Shown here piece after piece: positions 1 to 6,956 of a DNA stretch of 29,030 bases. Positions within the stretch are counted from its first letter, which is position 1. Every line of letters begins with the position of its first letter. This stretch comes from JACXVD01 sp047975785 (GTDB lineage Bacteria > Pseudomonadota > Alphaproteobacteria > Sphingomonadales > Sphingomonadaceae): NCBI GenBank assembly GCA_047975785.1, contig JBKEEC010000278.1:1-29030 (forward strand), in the 5' to 3' direction. Position numbers and translations under genes: made by a program. The notes under the pieces are model-generated. The model was not told where the DNA came from, ran no database searches, and worked only from the letters and a program-made list of their open reading frames with translations.

Positions 1-167
1 ATCCGGACCGATGCAGTATCGGTTTTCATCCGCTGCACGGGTTGGCAGCTCTGATATTGTATCTGGCTTTGCTTGCCGTACCGCGCTGGTGGGTGCGTGC
101 CATTGCGCTGGGATGCCTGCTACATCTGGGTATCGACACTACCGATTGCCTCATGCAGCGCCTCTGA
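1..167 (+). CDS. DUF6122-like membrane protein, C-terminal part (5' end outside window)
   Basis: An open frame enters from the left edge (first full codon at base 3) and stops at TGA 165-167, giving the last 54 residues of a protein whose start is not in the window. The fragment contains DRCSIGFHPLHG followed by a hydrophobic stretch (LAALILYLALLAV) and a second one ending LLHLGIDTTDCL. The CSIGFHPLH and LLHxxxDxxDC elements are what I remember of the small bacterial membrane proteins called DUF6122, whose function is unknown. It ends 15 bases before the stop of the convergent coq4-like gene. The family call rests on memory of this C-terminal motif only; a membrane protein is certain, the family is likely. 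Confidence 0.6.
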   Translation, partial: PDRCSIGFHPLHGLAALILYLALLAVPRWWVRAIALGCLLHLGIDTTDCLMQRL

Positions 168-182
168 CATGCAGCGAAAGAA

Positions 183-1007
183 CTACCCCGTGGTCAGAAG
201 AGTGTAAGGATCAATCCCCTTATCGCGCCATTGGGCATGGCATTCATCATAAAAGCGGGGTTTGCGGATTCCGAATGATGACCGTGCTTCCTCCAGTGGC
301 ATGGCCAGCACATCTTCTATCGGCATTTCGGCGATAGTAGGGCAGCCTTTACCCAGCTTCTGCGCCTCTCTCACAGCGCGGATAACAGGAGCATCTGCTG
401 CACCATTGCCGCGCATGTGCAAGGCAGCAGCATAGGCAATAAACAGATAGCCCAACCCGCCATTCTGCCCATGGGTGAATGCCAGCACGCATTGCTCGCC
501 CAATGCATCACGATTATACCCGGTCAGAACATGTAACAGGTCATGCGTATCCCGATACCGACTGATATACCATTCGAACTTGTCATCAAATGCTGTCCGA
601 CCTTCCCGGAACTGGTCATACTCCTCAACCAGTCCGGCGGCGGTCAGTCCCTGGCTCTCCATAAAATCAAGATAGGCATGGGCAACACTGTCAGCCGGGA
701 AAGCACGAAGCATTGCATGGTCATCCAGCAGGTCAGGAAGATATGGCTCGCTGAGGCGCAATTGCCTTCCATGATCGCTCGTCAAAAAGCGTTGTGCGCG
801 TCCCCTGACATCGTGCGTCGGCAGGGCTTCAAAGATATAAAATACTTCCTCGGTATTCTCTTTGTCCCTCAACAAATTCCGAAAATGCTTCCACGCCTTG
901 AGTGGCCGCAATTTCAATGGCGGACGACTATTGTGCCAGAATGGCAGATTATCGTCAGCAATCTGCGTCGCAATTCCGGAAGGAGCAGGGTAATGGGCCG
1001 TTGTCAT
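183..1007 (-). CDS. coq4: COQ4-family ubiquinone biosynthesis protein
   Basis: The 274-residue product belongs to the COQ4 family, which acts in ubiquinone biosynthesis. Yeast and human COQ4 are tied to the ring-modifying COQ complex, and human COQ4 has been linked to C1 decarboxylation; the bacterial role is inferred. The diagnostic metal-binding signature HDxxH-x11-E is intact: His155, Asp156, His159 and Glu171 in HDLLHVLTGYNRDALGE. The start was placed at ATG 1007 because an AGGA lies 8 bases upstream of it. The frame stays open further 5' to 1109, but that would run into the end of serB, and an intermediate ATG at 1034 is a second choice. It lies 49 bases downstream of serB on the same strand and may be co-transcribed. 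A ubiH-type hydroxylase sits at the other end of the window, not in the same operon. Confidence 0.85.
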   Translation of the reverse strand: MTTAHYPAPSGIATQIADDNLPFWHNSRPPLKLRPLKAWKHFRNLLRDKENTEEVFYIFEALPTHDVRGRAQRFLTSDHGRQLRLSEPYLPDLLDDHAMLRAFPADSVAHAYLDFMESQGLTAAGLVEEYDQFREGRTAFDDKFEWYISRYRDTHDLLHVLTGYNRDALGEQCVLAFTHGQNGGLGYLFIAYAAALHMRGNGAADAPVIRAVREAQKLGKGCPTIAEMPIEDVLAMPLEEARSSFGIRKPRFYDECHAQWRDKGIDPYTLLTTG

Positions 1008-1056
1008 TTTTCCATTCCTGAATGTTACTGACATTGATGTAAGTATAGCATGAAAT

Positions 1057-1959
1057 TCAGCCCCCGGTAAACCCCGCAGATTCGCTCCATTCTTCTCGCG
1101 GAATATCAAGAAGACGCAGAACTGATGTCAGGTCGCCAAGCGAAATTGCGCCATTGGCTGCCGCCTGCGCCTTTGGCTTGGCATGATAGGCAATGCCATA
1201 ATCCGCCGCCTGCAGCATGGGGATATCATTTGCTCCGTCACCCGTTGCCATGGATATAGTGCCTACGCCAAGTTTGCCCGACTCATCCCTGAGCACCTGT
1301 TCCTTCACCGAACTGTCCGTAATCGGCCCAGCCAGTGCGCCGGTAAGTTTGCCATGCTCAACGGCAAGGTGATTACCCACAACCCGATCAAAGCCGAGCC
1401 ATGAAGCGACCGGATCTGCAAAATGATGAAAGCCCCCTGTCACCAGCACAGTGCGGCACCCCTTTGCCTTGAGCGTGCCCACAAGAATACGTGCCCCAGG
1501 CATTGGCTCAATCCGTTCCTCAAGGCAGCGTGATATTGCGCTTTCATCCAGTCCCTGAAGCAGGCCGACCCGTTCGCGCAAGGCGCTTTCAAAGTCCAGC
1601 TCCCCCAGCATTGCCCGTTCGGTAATGGCAGAGATGCGCTCTTTCAATCCGGCAAAATCGGCAAGCTCGTCAATACATTCCTGTCCGATCATGGTGGAAT
1701 CCATATCCGAGATGAATAGCTGCGGCACAACCGGAACATCCCGCGTCACCAGCAGGTCGCATGGTGAGAACTGTGCCAGAAGACACTGTTTGAGCTGCAT
1801 GGCATCATCATGGGTGACAGCAATTTCCAGCACATCCCCGTCAGTATCCATCATTTGCGCATCCGCTATGGCCATGCCAGTGGCTTCAATAGCGGAGATT
1901 GCTTGTGCAAGCCGTGTTTCAAGTTGGGCTTTGTCTGCTATCAGCCGGGCAATGAGCAC
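1057..1959 (-). CDS. serB: phosphoserine phosphatase SerB
   Basis: This is a 300-residue HAD-superfamily phosphatase that releases serine from O-phosphoserine, the last step of serine synthesis in the cytoplasm. Motif I is DMDST at residues 85-89, with the nucleophile Asp followed by the general acid Asp. Motif II is in LVTGGF, a motif III lysine lies near VKEQV, and motif IV is GDGANDIPML. The N-terminal 80 residues resemble the ACT-like regulatory part of SerB. I chose GTG 1959 as start because GGAG sits 8 bases upstream. An ATG at 1986 or 2007 would extend the protein but has no ribosome site and overlaps the start of divergent miaA. coq4 follows downstream. Confidence 0.92.
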   Translation of the reverse strand: MLIARLIADKAQLETRLAQAISAIEATGMAIADAQMMDTDGDVLEIAVTHDDAMQLKQCLLAQFSPCDLLVTRDVPVVPQLFISDMDSTMIGQECIDELADFAGLKERISAITERAMLGELDFESALRERVGLLQGLDESAISRCLEERIEPMPGARILVGTLKAKGCRTVLVTGGFHHFADPVASWLGFDRVVGNHLAVEHGKLTGALAGPITDSSVKEQVLRDESGKLGVGTISMATGDGANDIPMLQAADYGIAYHAKPKAQAAANGAISLGDLTSVLRLLDIPREEWSESAGFTGG

Positions 1960-1984
1960 TGAAAAATCTCCACTAGAATCTGGC

Positions 1985-2926
1985 ATGATGCCGCCGGTGG
2001 CGCTCATTGCAGGGCCAACGGCCAGCGGCAAGAGCGATCTTGCGGTGGAAGTGGCCCGGAATATCGAAAAGAGAGGGCGAAAGACAGCGATTATCAATGC
2101 GGACAGTGCACAGGTCTATGCCGATCTATCAATACTGAGTGCTCGTCCGACAAGAGAAGAAATGCGCGGTATTGCGCATTATCTGTTCGGTGCATGGGAT
2201 GGGGCGCAAGCCTGCTCAGCAGCAGATTGGGCCAGTGCAGCAAAAGATGTAATCTCTACGCTCCAGCAACAGGATATTTTCCCGATTCTCGTTGGCGGAA
2301 CCGGACTGTATCTGCGAACCTTGCTTGATGGTATTGCTCCGGTCCCGGACATTGACCCTGCAATTCGCGAAGCAGTGCGTGCCCTGCCACAAGCTGAAGC
2401 CCGCATTGCGCTGGAGCGCGAAGATCCGGCAGCCGCAGCCAGAATTGCATTTGCTGACAATGCGCGAACCTGCAGGGCGCTGGAAGTTATCCGCTCCACC
2501 GGCGAGACACTGGCCTCATGGCAAAAAGTGAAGACCGGTGGCATCGGGCACACGATTACCCTGCATCCGTTGATCCTGCTGCCAGAACGAACATGGCTTT
2601 ATGAAAGGTGCGACCAGCGTTTTCTCTCTATGCTGGATCAGGGAGCTATTGAGGAAGTCAAAGCCCTGCTGGCGCGAAAACTGGACCCTGCCCTGCCTGT
2701 TATGCGCGCGATCGGGATACGCGAAATCACTGCCTGGCTGGAAGGCGTAACCCCTTGTGAAACCATGGTAGAAACCGGACAACAGGCGACCCGGAATTAT
2801 GCCAAGCGACAATATACATGGTTTCATCATCAACCACCTGAAACGTGGCCGCGCATAGAATACGGCTCAATGAAATTATTAAATGATAAATATAGAGAAA
2901 TATTTGAAACTTTATTACAAAGATAA
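1985..2926 (+). CDS. miaA: tRNA dimethylallyltransferase MiaA
   Basis: The 313-residue enzyme transfers a dimethylallyl group to N6 of A37 in tRNAs that read U-starting codons. The P-loop GPTASGKS is immediately after the N-terminus, followed by the family block NADSAQVY and by PILVGGTGLYLRTLLDG, which line the dimethylallyl-diphosphate and tRNA sites. Length fits the family (about 300-315). The start must be ATG 1985 or 1988 because the P-loop allows no later one; there is no clear Shine-Dalgarno, so translation may start on a very short leader. Open frame upstream (from 1625) is the shadow of serB. The last 20 codons are unusually AT-rich compared with the rest of the gene. It is divergent from serB. 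Confidence 0.95.
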   Translation: MMPPVALIAGPTASGKSDLAVEVARNIEKRGRKTAIINADSAQVYADLSILSARPTREEMRGIAHYLFGAWDGAQACSAADWASAAKDVISTLQQQDIFPILVGGTGLYLRTLLDGIAPVPDIDPAIREAVRALPQAEARIALEREDPAAAARIAFADNARTCRALEVIRSTGETLASWQKVKTGGIGHTITLHPLILLPERTWLYERCDQRFLSMLDQGAIEEVKALLARKLDPALPVMRAIGIREITAWLEGVTPCETMVETGQQATRNYAKRQYTWFHHQPPETWPRIEYGSMKLLNDKYREIFETLLQR

Positions 2927-2929
2927 AGG

Positions 2930-2957
2930 TTGACAAGATATAAAATAATCTATAGCA
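2930..2957 (+). promoter_or_regulatory. possible ilvB promoter
   Basis: TTGACA at 2930-2935 is a perfect -35 box directly after the miaA stop, in a short AT-rich island. The best -10 candidate is TATAGC at 2951-2956, with a 15-base spacer that is shorter than usual. Transcription would begin about 100 bases before ilvB, leaving room for the hairpin leader. Confidence 0.4.
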
Positions 2958-3004
2958 GGCTTTTCCCAGCGGCAAAAAAGAGCCGTGGAATTTTGGGGAG
3001 ATTG

Positions 3005-3050
3005 GACCCGGTGCGAACCATCGCGCCGGGTCGGCTATTTCAGGACCCGG
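3005..3050 (+). promoter_or_regulatory. ilvB leader hairpin with a duplicated 5' arm
   Basis: Bases 3005-3016 pair with 3021-3032 in a 12-pair stem (one G-T pair) closed by a four-base ACCA loop. The 7-mer GACCCGG of the 5' arm is repeated at 3044-3050, so the 3' arm (3026-3032) could instead pair downstream in an 8-pair stem. That alternative ends 5 bases before the ilvB AGGA ribosome site. No T-run follows, so this is not a standard intrinsic terminator. No leader peptide precedes it. A role in ilvB control is inferred. Confidence 0.55.
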
Positions 3051-3067
3051 CAGAAAGGAATTTCATC

Positions 3068-4816
3068 GTGGAACAGGAGCGCAGCGGCGCGTCCATTTTG
3101 GTCGATTGCCTGGTTGAACAAGGCGTAGAATTCGTCTTCGGCTATCCGGGCGGCGCGGTGCTACCGATCTATGACAGGCTGTTCGACGATTCCCGTATCC
3201 GGCATATTCTTGTCCGTCATGAAGCAGGGGCAGCACATGCAGCTGAAGGCTATGCCCGCTCAACCGGGAAACCTGGCGTTGTTCTGGTAACGTCCGGTCC
3301 CGGTGCAACAAATGCTGTCACCGGCATTGCCGATGCGTTTCTGGATTCAATTCCCCTGGTCATCATTACCGGACAGGTTGCTACAGGTCTGATTGGATCA
3401 GATGCGTTTCAGGAAGCGGATACCATCGGTATCACCCGTCACTGCACCAAGCATAATTATCTGGTCAAAGACCCGGAGCAGCTTGGCCCGACAATTGAAG
3501 AGGCGTTTCATATTGCCACCACGGGGCGCCCCGGCCCTGTTCTGATTGATATTCCCAAGGATGTTCAGGTTGCTTCGGCCAGTTTCTTGTCCGATCAGCG
3601 ATCGTCCAGAAATTCGAGCCGGTATCAGCCGCAGACCGAAGGCAGCCAATCGGAAATTGCTGCAGCTATCGAAATGCTGGCCTCGGCAGAGCGGCCCGTA
3701 TTCTATACAGGTGGCGGCATTATCAATTCGGGGCCGCGCGCAAGTGAATTGTTACGCAAACTCCAGAATTTGACAGGTGCGCCTGTAACCTCGACATTGA
3801 TGGGTCTTGGCGCTTTTCCGGCTGATCATTCTGACTGGCTGGGCATGTTGGGTATGCACGGCACCTATGAGGCCAATATGGCCATGAACCGCTGTGATCT
3901 GATGGTGTGCATAGGCGCTCGCTTTGATGACCGCGTAACCGGGCGACTTGATGCTTTCAGCCCCGGTTCCAGAAAAATCCATATCGATATTGATCGTGCA
4001 TCCATCAACAAGACCGTGACGGTTGACCTGCCCATTCTTGGGGACTGTGCCACAGTGCTGGAACAATTGATTGCGGCATGGGGCACGCGCGGCGCGCAGG
4101 ATCTGGGTGAGTGGAAGGCCCGTATCGCCGGATGGCGCGCACGCGACAGTCTGGCTTATCCGCAGCGGGCAGATGTGATCATGCCGCAAATGGCGATTGA
4201 ACGACTGTTTACCCTGACAAGGGCGCGTGATCCGATCATCACCACGGAGGTCGGCCAGCATCAGATGTGGGCCGCTCAATATTTCGGTTTCTTTGGCCCG
4301 AACAGATGGCTTACATCCGGCGGATTGGGGACAATGGGCTATGGCCTGCCCGCGGCGATTGGCGCACAATTGGGCAATCCGGAATCTCTGGTGATAGATA
4401 TTGCCGGAGAAGCCTCGATCCAGATGAACATTCAGGAACTGGGAACAGCCAGCCAGTATCGGCTGCCGGTCAAGATCTTCATTCTCAATAATGAATATAT
4501 GGGCATGGTCCGCCAGTGGCAGGAACTGACCTATGAAAGCCGCTACTCCAATTCCTATTCCGACAGTCTTCCCGATTTTGTGAAACTGGGGGAAAGCTAT
4601 GGCTGGAAAGGGATACGGATTGAGGATGAAGCCAGTCTGGATGCCGGCATTGTGGCCATGCTGGATCATGATGGCCCGGTTATTGTGGATTGTCAGGTTG
4701 CCAAGGATGCAAACTGCCTGCCCATGATCCCTAGCGGCGCTGCCCATACCGAGATGCTTCTCTATGGCGATCAGGTTGACGGCACCATGGATGATGAAGC
4801 CAAGGCGCTTGTATAA
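3068..4816 (+). CDS. ilvB: acetolactate synthase large (catalytic) subunit
   Basis: This 582-residue thiamine-diphosphate enzyme condenses pyruvate to acetolactate (or with 2-oxobutyrate to acetohydroxybutyrate), the first common step of Val, Leu and Ile synthesis. The N-terminal domain holds the catalytic Glu in RHEAGAAHAAEGYAR. The C-terminal half has the cofactor block DIAGEASIQMNIQEL followed by FILNNEYMGMVRQWQE. The usual GDG of the cofactor motif reads GEA here, a variant I associate with alphaproteobacterial enzymes. The start is GTG 3068, supported by AGGA 8 bases upstream and by the normal family length. The frame runs further 5' to a TTG at 2930, but that would translate the leader hairpin. 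ilvN follows after 12 bases. Confidence 0.96.
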   Translation: MEQERSGASILVDCLVEQGVEFVFGYPGGAVLPIYDRLFDDSRIRHILVRHEAGAAHAAEGYARSTGKPGVVLVTSGPGATNAVTGIADAFLDSIPLVIITGQVATGLIGSDAFQEADTIGITRHCTKHNYLVKDPEQLGPTIEEAFHIATTGRPGPVLIDIPKDVQVASASFLSDQRSSRNSSRYQPQTEGSQSEIAAAIEMLASAERPVFYTGGGIINSGPRASELLRKLQNLTGAPVTSTLMGLGAFPADHSDWLGMLGMHGTYEANMAMNRCDLMVCIGARFDDRVTGRLDAFSPGSRKIHIDIDRASINKTVTVDLPILGDCATVLEQLIAAWGTRGAQDLGEWKARIAGWRARDSLAYPQRADVIMPQMAIERLFTLTRARDPIITTEVGQHQMWAAQYFGFFGPNRWLTSGGLGTMGYGLPAAIGAQLGNPESLVIDIAGEASIQMNIQELGTASQYRLPVKIFILNNEYMGMVRQWQELTYESRYSNSYSDSLPDFVKLGESYGWKGIRIEDEASLDAGIVAMLDHDGPVIVDCQVAKDANCLPMIPSGAAHTEMLLYGDQVDGTMDDEAKALV

Positions 4817-4828
4817 AGGCAGGGAATA

Positions 4829-5347
4829 ATGATGAAAATCCATCAAGCCATGGCTGAACGCCACGTTCTGGCAATCACTGTCGATAACGAGGCCGGTATT
4901 CTGGCACGCATCGCAGGCATGTTTACCGCACGCGGTTATAATATCGACAGCCTGACAGTTGCCGATATTTCTGAAGATCACGCCATCAGCCGGATTACGA
5001 TTGTCACCAATGGCCCACCGCCCATCATCGACCAGATCCATGCCCAGCTTGAACGTCTGGTGCCGGTCCACAAGGTCACTGACTTGACCGAGGAAGGCCC
5101 GCATGTGGAACGCGAACTGGCATTGGTCAAGGTGCGCGGAGAAGGTGAGATGCGGGTGGAAGCCTTGCGGGTTGCAGACATATTCCGCGCCAAGGCCGTA
5201 GATACAACCCGTTCCAGCTTTATATTCGAGATTACCGGCGCGCCGGAAAAAATTGACAGTTTTGTTGCCCTGATGCGCCAGCTTGGCCTGGTTGAAGTCG
5301 GACGGACGGGTATTGTGGGCATGATGCGCGGGGCCGAAGGGGCGTGA
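4829..5347 (+). CDS. ilvN: acetolactate synthase small (regulatory) subunit
   Basis: The 172-residue product is the ACT-domain regulatory subunit that stimulates the large subunit and gives valine feedback control. The N-terminal ACT domain reads HVLAITVDNEAGILARIAGMF and then ARGYNIDSLTVA, and the second half (about 80-165) is the ALS_ss C-terminal domain ending GRTGIVGMMRG. Length is typical. The start ATG 4829 has AGGGA 4 bases upstream, 12 bases after the ilvB stop. The stop TGA overlaps the GTG start of the next membrane gene by four bases, so the two are probably translationally coupled. ilvB and ilvN form one holoenzyme. Confidence 0.95.
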   Translation: MMKIHQAMAERHVLAITVDNEAGILARIAGMFTARGYNIDSLTVADISEDHAISRITIVTNGPPPIIDQIHAQLERLVPVHKVTDLTEEGPHVERELALVKVRGEGEMRVEALRVADIFRAKAVDTTRSSFIFEITGAPEKIDSFVALMRQLGLVEVGRTGIVGMMRGAEGA

Positions 5348-5724
5348 GCTCCGGCTTGCTCTATTTGTCGGCCGCGCTTGTATTGGCGACTTGTCTGACC
5401 CACTCCATAGTCGGCGAGCGTCGACTGATCCGGCCGCTAATCCAGTTGCGCGTCGGCATCTTGCAAAGCGATCTTGCCCGGCAAGTTTTGCGCTTCGCCT
5501 GGCATTTCACCTCCGGTATTGGCCTGATCGTGGTCTTTGTCCTGTTTGAAGCCGCCCAGAATGCGCCCTCTATGAATCGAAGCCTTGTATTATTGACCGG
5601 ACTCGTGCTTTCGAGCGCCGGAATTTTCGACGCTTTCTACACCCGTGGCAAGCACATCGGCTGGCCTCTTCTCACCGCCGCAGGGCTGACAGCACTTGCC
5701 GCACTTTTTTATCCAAGGAACTGA
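5344..5724 (+). CDS. small hydrophobic membrane protein of unknown function, inside the ilv operon
   Basis: I do not recognise a named family. The 126-residue protein has about four hydrophobic segments: residues 4-20, 53-69, 79-98 and 104-122. Between the first two lies a charged loop (GERRLIRPL). Its opening THSIVGERR and later AWHFTS recall a loose group of small bacterial membrane proteins with a conserved His and Glu. The GTG start is in a GTGA overlap with the ilvN stop, and ilvC begins 1 base after its stop. It is therefore locked into the operon, and polycistronic translation is very likely. Transport or membrane sensing connected with branched-chain amino acids is only a guess from position. 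Confidence 0.8.
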   Translation: MSSGLLYLSAALVLATCLTHSIVGERRLIRPLIQLRVGILQSDLARQVLRFAWHFTSGIGLIVVFVLFEAAQNAPSMNRSLVLLTGLVLSSAGIFDAFYTRGKHIGWPLLTAAGLTALAALFYPRN

Positions 5725-5725
5725 C

Positions 5726-6745
5726 ATGAAGGTTTATTACGACGCCGACGCCGACCTCAACCTGATCACGGAAAAGAACATCGCCATTCTTGGCTATGGC
5801 AGCCAGGGCCATGCTCACGCCCAGAATTTACGCGATAGCGGGGTGAAGAATGTAGCCATTGCTCTCCGCCCCGGTTCGGCCTCGGCTAAAAAGGCTGAAG
5901 ATGCAGGGTTCAAGGTGCTGTCCAATAGCGATGCGGCGGAATGGGCCGATGTACTGATGATCCTTGCGCCGGACGAACATCAGGCAGCCATCTGGGAAAA
6001 TGACCTGAAAGGCCGGATGAAGCCCGGCAGCGCGCTGGCCTTTGCACACGGGCTGAACATCCACTTCGGCCTGATCGAACCGCCTGCGGATATCGACGTG
6101 ATTATGATCGCGCCAAAAGGCCCCGGCCATACCGTGCGCAGCGAATATCAGCGTGGCGGCGGCGTGCCCTGCCTGATTGCGGTGCATCAGGATGCCAGCG
6201 GTAATGCCCATGACGTTGCCCTTGCCTATGCCAGCGGCGTCGGCGGAGGGCGCAGCGGCGTGATCGAAACCAACTTCAAGGAAGAATGTGAAACCGACCT
6301 GTTCGGTGAACAGGCCGTTCTGTGCGGCGGCATCACCCATCTGATCCAGGCCGGGTTCGAAACGCTGGTAGAGGCCGGATATGCGCCTGAAATGGCCTAT
6401 TTCGAATGCCTCCATGAAACCAAGCTGATCGTGGATTTGCTGTATGAAGGCGGGATCGCCAATATGCGCTATTCCATCAGCAACACCGCCGAATATGGTG
6501 ATATCACCACCGGCCCACGCATCATCACTGACGAGACAAAGGCCGAAATGCGCCGCGTTCTGGCGGACATCCAGTCTGGTCGCTTCGTCAAGAACTTCGT
6601 GCTGGATAACCGCGCAGGGCAACCGGAGCTGAAGGCTGCGCGCAAGGCTGCCGAAGCGCACCCGATCGAACAAACCGGATCGAAGCTGCGCGCGATGATG
6701 CCATGGATCTCTGCCAACAAGCTGGTGGACAAAGACAAGAACTAA
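5726..6745 (+). CDS. ilvC: ketol-acid reductoisomerase (class I)
   Basis: The 339-residue enzyme rearranges and reduces acetolactate or acetohydroxybutyrate, using Mg and NADPH, to the dihydroxy acids of Val/Leu and Ile synthesis. The Rossmann loop GYGSQGHAHA is at residues 23-32. Downstream are APKGPGHTVR, the metal-binding region with DLFGEQAVLCGG, and FECLHETKLIVDL, then the class I C-terminal knot ending PWISANKLVD. The length is the short (class I) form. ATG 5726 is preceded by AAGGAA 5 bases upstream and follows the previous stop by one base. The frame extends 5' to 5696, but that overlaps the upstream gene. It is the last gene of the ilv run. Confidence 0.97.
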   Translation: MKVYYDADADLNLITEKNIAILGYGSQGHAHAQNLRDSGVKNVAIALRPGSASAKKAEDAGFKVLSNSDAAEWADVLMILAPDEHQAAIWENDLKGRMKPGSALAFAHGLNIHFGLIEPPADIDVIMIAPKGPGHTVRSEYQRGGGVPCLIAVHQDASGNAHDVALAYASGVGGGRSGVIETNFKEECETDLFGEQAVLCGGITHLIQAGFETLVEAGYAPEMAYFECLHETKLIVDLLYEGGIANMRYSISNTAEYGDITTGPRIITDETKAEMRRVLADIQSGRFVKNFVLDNRAGQPELKAARKAAEAHPIEQTGSKLRAMMPWISANKLVDKDKN

Positions 6746-6746
6746 A

Positions 6747-6783
6747 GCTTTTCGCGAAAAAGCGGATGCCGTTTTTTCGCAAA
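6747..6783. repeat. palindromic intergenic repeat, family 1, copy A
   Basis: Twelve bases 6754-6765 pair with 6769-6780 around a three-base ATG loop (one G-T pair), just after the ilvC stop. Read on the plus strand it starts GCTTTT, contains AAGCGG then TG, and ends TCGCAAA. The same landmarks occur in the same order in the copy at 12501. It may also serve as an ilvC transcript end, although the bases that follow are A rather than T. Confidence 0.55.
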
Positions 6784-6801
6784 AAAACGTTCACTAGGAA
6801 C

Positions 6802-6843
6802 GATAGCATCGCATCCGATTCAACTTTATCTTGCGATGCTATA
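6802..6843. repeat. palindromic intergenic repeat, family 2, copy 1
   Basis: An 11-base inverted repeat (6803-6813 with 6832-6842) flanks an 18-base centre holding GATTCAAC. The reverse complement aligns without gaps over 42 bases with 28640-28681 (28 of 42 identical by my count), including the core GTTGAATC and the arms AGCAT and CGATGCT. It lies directly downstream of the family 1 copy, so this gap is a mosaic of two elements. Confidence 0.55.
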
Positions 6844-6854
6844 ATCGAAAATTC

Positions 6855-6884
6855 TGTGGCGGGGGCATAAAGCTTCCCGCCACA
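6855..6884. other. GC-rich hairpin upstream of the yceI gene
   Basis: TGTGGCGGG at 6855-6863 pairs perfectly with CCCGCCACA at 6876-6884 around a 12-base loop. It sits about 70 bases before the start codon of the yceI-I78 gene. There is no T-run, so it could be part of the 5' leader, or a third small palindrome in this repeat-rich gap. Confidence 0.4.
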
Positions 6885-6956
6885 ATATATGTACGATCAG
6901 GCCTTGCGCACATCTGCCGTCTTCTCCACATTGCGAGAAAGCAAGGAGAACATCTG

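Noticed and set aside
2936..3004. Search for a leader peptide before the ilvB hairpin
   Set aside because: After the TAA and TAG stops at 2941-2955 no short ORF with Ile/Val/Leu codons ends near the hairpin, so peptide-based attenuation like that of leuA is not supported here.
2930..3067. N-terminal extension of ilvB from the TTG at 2930
   Set aside because: It would translate the -35 box and the leader hairpin, and add 46 residues that the family lacks; GTG 3068 has a proper ribosome site.
3752..5104. 450-codon open frame on the minus strand across ilvB and ilvN
   Set aside because: It is antisense to two certain genes and its translation has no recognisable motif; codon bias of the plus strand keeps this frame open.
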